Assembly: GCA_015066975.1 (NCBI GenBank)
Contig: SVNI01000002.1
Location: forward strand, 1 to 63,193
Direction: 5' to 3'
Source of the DNA: Ruminococcus sp.
GTDB taxonomy: Bacteria > Bacillota > Clostridia > Oscillospirales > Ruminococcaceae
DNA length: 63,193 nt
The notes beneath the pieces were generated by a model that made no database searches, had not been told where the DNA came from, and saw only the letters and a program-made list of their open reading frames with translations. This document shows, one piece after another, positions 60,348-63,193 of this stretch; within the stretch, counting starts at the first letter, position 1; each line of letters begins with the position of its first letter. A program made the position numbers and the translations under genes.

Positions 60348-63193
60348 ATGAAGAAGTCATTTCTGAACAGAGCAATGGCTGCTGCAATTGCAGTTCCGGT
60401 TGCTTTGTCACAAACTGTTCTGTTTGCTTCCTTTGCTGCTGGTGAAACAGCTACAACAGCTACAGAATCTACTGTTTTCAATATTGACACATTTCTTAAT
60501 GTTCCAGTAGAAAACAGCAAAGTTTCTCCTATCACACAGGTAGCAGACAACGGTGACACACTCGTTTATGAAAAGAATTCCATCTGGAACAGCAAACTGG
60601 CAACAGCGATGAACACGCTGGAAAGTACTAATCAGGCTTTGGATACTGAATCTGTTCTCAACAGCATTGGTTCTCTGGAAGGCAAATGGTACAAGGACAT
60701 TCTGGTAAAAGCAATTTCTGCCAATGCTGAAATCGCTGACCAGAAAATCACTGTTACTTTTGATGTGAACTTCGACGAAGAAGCACAAGACCTTCTGAAA
60801 GACGAAATGATTCGCATCATTGTTGGTGAAAATTCCACCCTTGATGAGAACATCGTAAAAGCTAACATAACTGCTGATGTTGCTGCTGATTCCTTCGGCA
60901 AAATCACTTTAACAATCGATACTGCTAATCTAAATGCTGACGGTTCTGTTTCTTATACAGTGAGTGCTGTAACAGATGCAGGCGAAATCAAGACTGTTGA
61001 AGCTTTTGATGCTTATCTCGACAGCAAAATTAAGGCTTACAGAGATGAATTAGTTGATGATGCTCAGCTCATTGTCGATTATTATCAGGAAAAACTTGAT
61101 GAAGCTTCCAGTGCTGCACTTGTTGCTAATTATCAGAAACAGCTTGATGATGCTCACTACCTGATGGAAACAGCTATTGACAAGATGGTCAATAACTACT
61201 ACAAACAGGAAAACAAGCTGACTAACAAGCTGACTAACCTGACCACTAAGGAATTCGCAGAACAGACCCAGTCTTCCTATGATGATGCACTGGCTGCTGT
61301 TTCCGGTCAGCTTTCTACTGCTAAGACAAAGATTCCGGATTCTGTTGATGCTCTGGTAAACAGTGCTACTGTCAACAAGGTTTATAACGAAGTACTGAAG
61401 CAGCTCAACAGTATTATTTCTGCTCAGGGCTACGCTATTGACGTAACTCTGGCTGATATCGCCAATGTTGCAAAGACTGCTGAAGAAGTAACTGTTACTG
61501 AAAGCCTTGTAAACGGCAAAGGCAGTATCTTTACAGAAGCTTATCTCGCTGATGTGCTTACAGAAGCTGAATCTGAATACTACTACAGCTACTTTGAAGA
61601 ACTGCTTGCCGATAAGCTCGCTGCTGAAAATAAAGAAATCAAGGACATCACAACCAAAAAGATGTATGAAGCCAATATCGGTGCAGATTACAGCACACTT
61701 TCTGGTTCTGCTGACCTCGCTATTAAGAGAATTATCACTGTAACTCTGGAAGATGTTCAGGAATCTACTGAAGAGTCAACAGAAGAATCCGTTGAAGACT
61801 CCACAGAAGAATCCGTTGAAGATTCTACTGAAGAATCTGTTGAAGATTCCACTGAAGAATCCGTTGAAGATTCTACTGAAGAATCTGTTGAAGATTCCAC
61901 TGAAGAATCTGTTGAAGATTCCACTGAAGAATCCGTTGAAGATTCTACTGAAGAATCCGTTGAAGATTCCACAGAAGAATCTGTTGAAGATTCCACAGAA
62001 GAATCCGTTGAAGATTCTACAGAAGAATCCGTTGAAGATTCCACTGAAGAATCCGTTGAAGATTCTACTGAAGAATCCGTTGAAGATTCCACAGAAGAAT
62101 CCGTTGAAGATTCTACTGAAGAATCCGTTGAAGATTCTACTGAAGAATCTGTAGAAGATTCCACAGAAGAATCCGTAGAAGATTCCACAGAAGAATCCGT
62201 TGAAGATTCTACTGAAGAATCTGTAGAAGATTCCACAGAAGAATCCGTTGAAGATTCCACTGAAGAATCCGTTGAAGATTCCACTGAAGAATCAACCGAA
62301 ATCAGTGAATATGGTCTCTGGTCTATCGGTACTGCTACCGTAGCTCCCGGCGAATCTGTTACAATTCCTGTAACTATCACAGGCGATAAGAACGGTATCG
62401 GTAGCTATATGGTGAAAATCGGCGCAGAAGGCGTTACCGCTACCGGCGCAGAAGTAGGCAATGCTTATACTGATTTAGCATTCGTTTCCAATCTGGATAA
62501 TCTGACTTTCTCTGGTACAAATAATGCCCTTACTGAAAATCTTCTTGCTGAAGATGGTGCTGTTGTATTCTATGTAACATTCACCGCTCCGGAAGAAGCT
62601 GGTACTTATGACTTGACATTCGACGGCTTTGAAGTTTATGATGTAAATATGACTGCTTTGAATCCTCAGACTGAAAACGGCTGGATTAAGGTTGTCGCTC
62701 CTGATGATTCCACAGAAGAATCCGTTGAAGATTCCACTGAAGAATCCGTTGAAGATTCCACTGAAGAATCCGTTGAAGATTCTACTGAAGAATCCGTTGA
62801 AGATTCCACTGAAGAATCTGTAGAAGATTCCACTGAAGAATCTGTAGAAGATTCCACTGAAGAATCCGTTGAAGATTCCACTGAAGAATCCGTTGAAGAT
62901 TCTACTGAAGAATCTGTAGAAGATTCCACTGAAGAATCCGTTGAAGATTCCACTGAAGAATCTGTTGAAGATTCCACTGAAGAATCCGTTGAAGATTCCA
63001 CTGAAGAATCCGTTGAAGATTCCACTGAAGAATCCGTTGAAGATTCCACAGAAGAATCCGTTGAAGATTCCACAGAAGAATCCGTTGAAGATTCCACAGA
63101 AGAATCCGTTGAAGATTCCACTGAAGAATCCGTTGAAGATTCCACTGAAGAATCCGTTGAAGATTCCACTGAAGAATCCGTTGAAGATTCCAC
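60348..63193 (+). CDS. Scaffoldin-like protein with ScaB-type cohesin, 3' end outside window
   Basis: Secreted protein, at least 948 residues, running off the right edge. Signal peptide (1-32). Residues about 33-470 form a mainly helical domain with coiled-coil-like stretches ('YRDELVDDAQLIVDYYQEKL', 'EFAEQTQSSYDDALAAVSGQ') that I do not recognise. Next comes an acidic array of about 22 octapeptides (STEESVED, residues 471-649), then one cohesin (about 650-785, 'GLWSIGTATVAPGESVTIPV' to 'ENGWIKV') close to the second type in ScaB, and a further array of at least 20 octapeptides. The cohesin should bind the same class of dockerin as the ScaB repeats, probably that of ScaA. Whether more cohesins or an anchor follow cannot be seen. 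The start has GAGAGAGG nine bases upstream. Confidence 0.82.
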   Translation, partial: MKKSFLNRAMAAAIAVPVALSQTVLFASFAAGETATTATESTVFNIDTFLNVPVENSKVSPITQVADNGDTLVYEKNSIWNSKLATAMNTLESTNQALDTESVLNSIGSLEGKWYKDILVKAISANAEIADQKITVTFDVNFDEEAQDLLKDEMIRIIVGENSTLDENIVKANITADVAADSFGKITLTIDTANLNADGSVSYTVSAVTDAGEIKTVEAFDAYLDSKIKAYRDELVDDAQLIVDYYQEKLDEASSAALVANYQKQLDDAHYLMETAIDKMVNNYYKQENKLTNKLTNLTTKEFAEQTQSSYDDALAAVSGQLSTAKTKIPDSVDALVNSATVNKVYNEVLKQLNSIISAQGYAIDVTLADIANVAKTAEEVTVTESLVNGKGSIFTEAYLADVLTEAESEYYYSYFEELLADKLAAENKEIKDITTKKMYEANIGADYSTLSGSADLAIKRIITVTLEDVQESTEESTEESVEDSTEESVEDSTEESVEDSTEESVEDSTEESVEDSTEESVEDSTEESVEDSTEESVEDSTEESVEDSTEESVEDSTEESVEDSTEESVEDSTEESVEDSTEESVEDSTEESVEDSTEESVEDSTEESVEDSTEESVEDSTEESVEDSTEESVEDSTEESVEDSTEESTEISEYGLWSIGTATVAPGESVTIPVTITGDKNGIGSYMVKIGAEGVTATGAEVGNAYTDLAFVSNLDNLTFSGTNNALTENLLAEDGAVVFYVTFTAPEEAGTYDLTFDGFEVYDVNMTALNPQTENGWIKVVAPDDSTEESVEDSTEESVEDSTEESVEDSTEESVEDSTEESVEDSTEESVEDSTEESVEDSTEESVEDSTEESVEDSTEESVEDSTEESVEDSTEESVEDSTEESVEDSTEESVEDSTEESVEDSTEESVEDSTEESVEDSTEESVEDSTEESVEDSTEESVEDS
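61759..62294 (+). repeat. 24-bp octapeptide repeat array, first block
   Basis: About 22 units of 24 bases encode STEESVED and form a strongly acidic linker. Synonymous changes vary between units. The antisense strand is also open across the array (a 207-residue frame), which is a side effect of the repeat. Confidence 0.92.
62707..63193 (+). repeat. 24-bp octapeptide repeat array, second block at contig edge
   Basis: At least 20 units of the same STEESVED repeat follow the cohesin and run to the window end. The sequence stops mid-unit, as expected if assembly failed in the repeat. Confidence 0.92.

Noticed and set aside
61757-63193. Long minus-strand frames of SSVESSTD repeats
   Set aside because: Antisense shadow of the STEESVED arrays; the plus strand has the signal peptide, cohesin, ribosome site and promoter.
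57058-63193. CRISPR-like repeat arrays
   Set aside because: The 39-bp and 24-bp repeats are directly adjacent, in frame and without unique spacers; no cas genes are present.

Overview
The window reads as a chromosomal contig from a cellulolytic, spore-forming Firmicute of the Ruminococcus flavefaciens type. The evidence is a scaC-scaA-scaB cellulosome scaffoldin cluster in the order known from R. flavefaciens, several secreted proteins with dockerins, a GTP-type PEP carboxykinase (a succinate-forming fermentation enzyme in this group), and spore genes (a gerA-type germinant receptor operon and dipicolinate synthase dpaAB). Housekeeping promoters are clear: TTGaca-like -35 boxes 17 bases from TATAAT, usually preceded by TGC. 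No tRNA, rRNA, CRISPR, phage or insertion-sequence genes were seen.

Left end (1-9245, minus strand): one promoter leads into scaC (one cohesin plus dockerin), scaA (N-terminal module, one cohesin, dockerin) and a very large scaB, cut by the window edge after at least 2,098 residues and 12 cohesin-like modules. Spacing between the last eight modules grows steadily from 144 to 209 residues. Strong stem-loops lie between the cistrons. Positions 9.5-16.3 kb hold a CapA-like lipoprotein, the gerA operon, a sugar O-acetyltransferase with a small coupled ORF, and a zinc-ribbon/Sel1 protein. A decayed dockerin gene and pckG follow, then three secreted proteins with dockerin-type ends (a BspA-like leucine-rich-repeat protein and two CAP-domain proteins).

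Middle (23.9-47 kb): dusB, a DUF1648 membrane protein, a DUF421/DUF4363 pair, an HD protein, an AI-2E-family transporter, and groES-groEL under a perfect CIRCE operator. Next come a PhoB-type response regulator, histidine kinase and HtrA protease operon, a c-di-GMP phosphodiesterase, a hemolysin III-like protein, a group III phosphofructokinase, a DegV protein, tiny hydrophobic peptides, a DUF1846 protein, pyrG, a ROK regulator and a cation-efflux transporter.

Right part (47-63.2 kb): a sortase-type surface protein, an AEC transporter, dpaAB behind three small coupled genes, a GH5 cellulase lipoprotein, and corA behind a leader peptide and possible attenuator. A dockerin-bearing SGNH hydrolase, a GT2 glycosyltransferase and a second HtrA protease follow. 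The window ends inside a second scaffoldin-like gene, whose long helical N-terminus I do not recognise. It carries at least one cohesin of the scaB repeat type, flanked by long acidic octapeptide arrays.

The cellulosome parts fit together as follows: ScaA and ScaC dock enzymes and accessory proteins, scaB-type cohesins collect ScaA, and the unrecognised right-edge protein may be another anchor for the same dockerin class. Both ends of the sequence fall in coding repeats, which probably stopped assembly.
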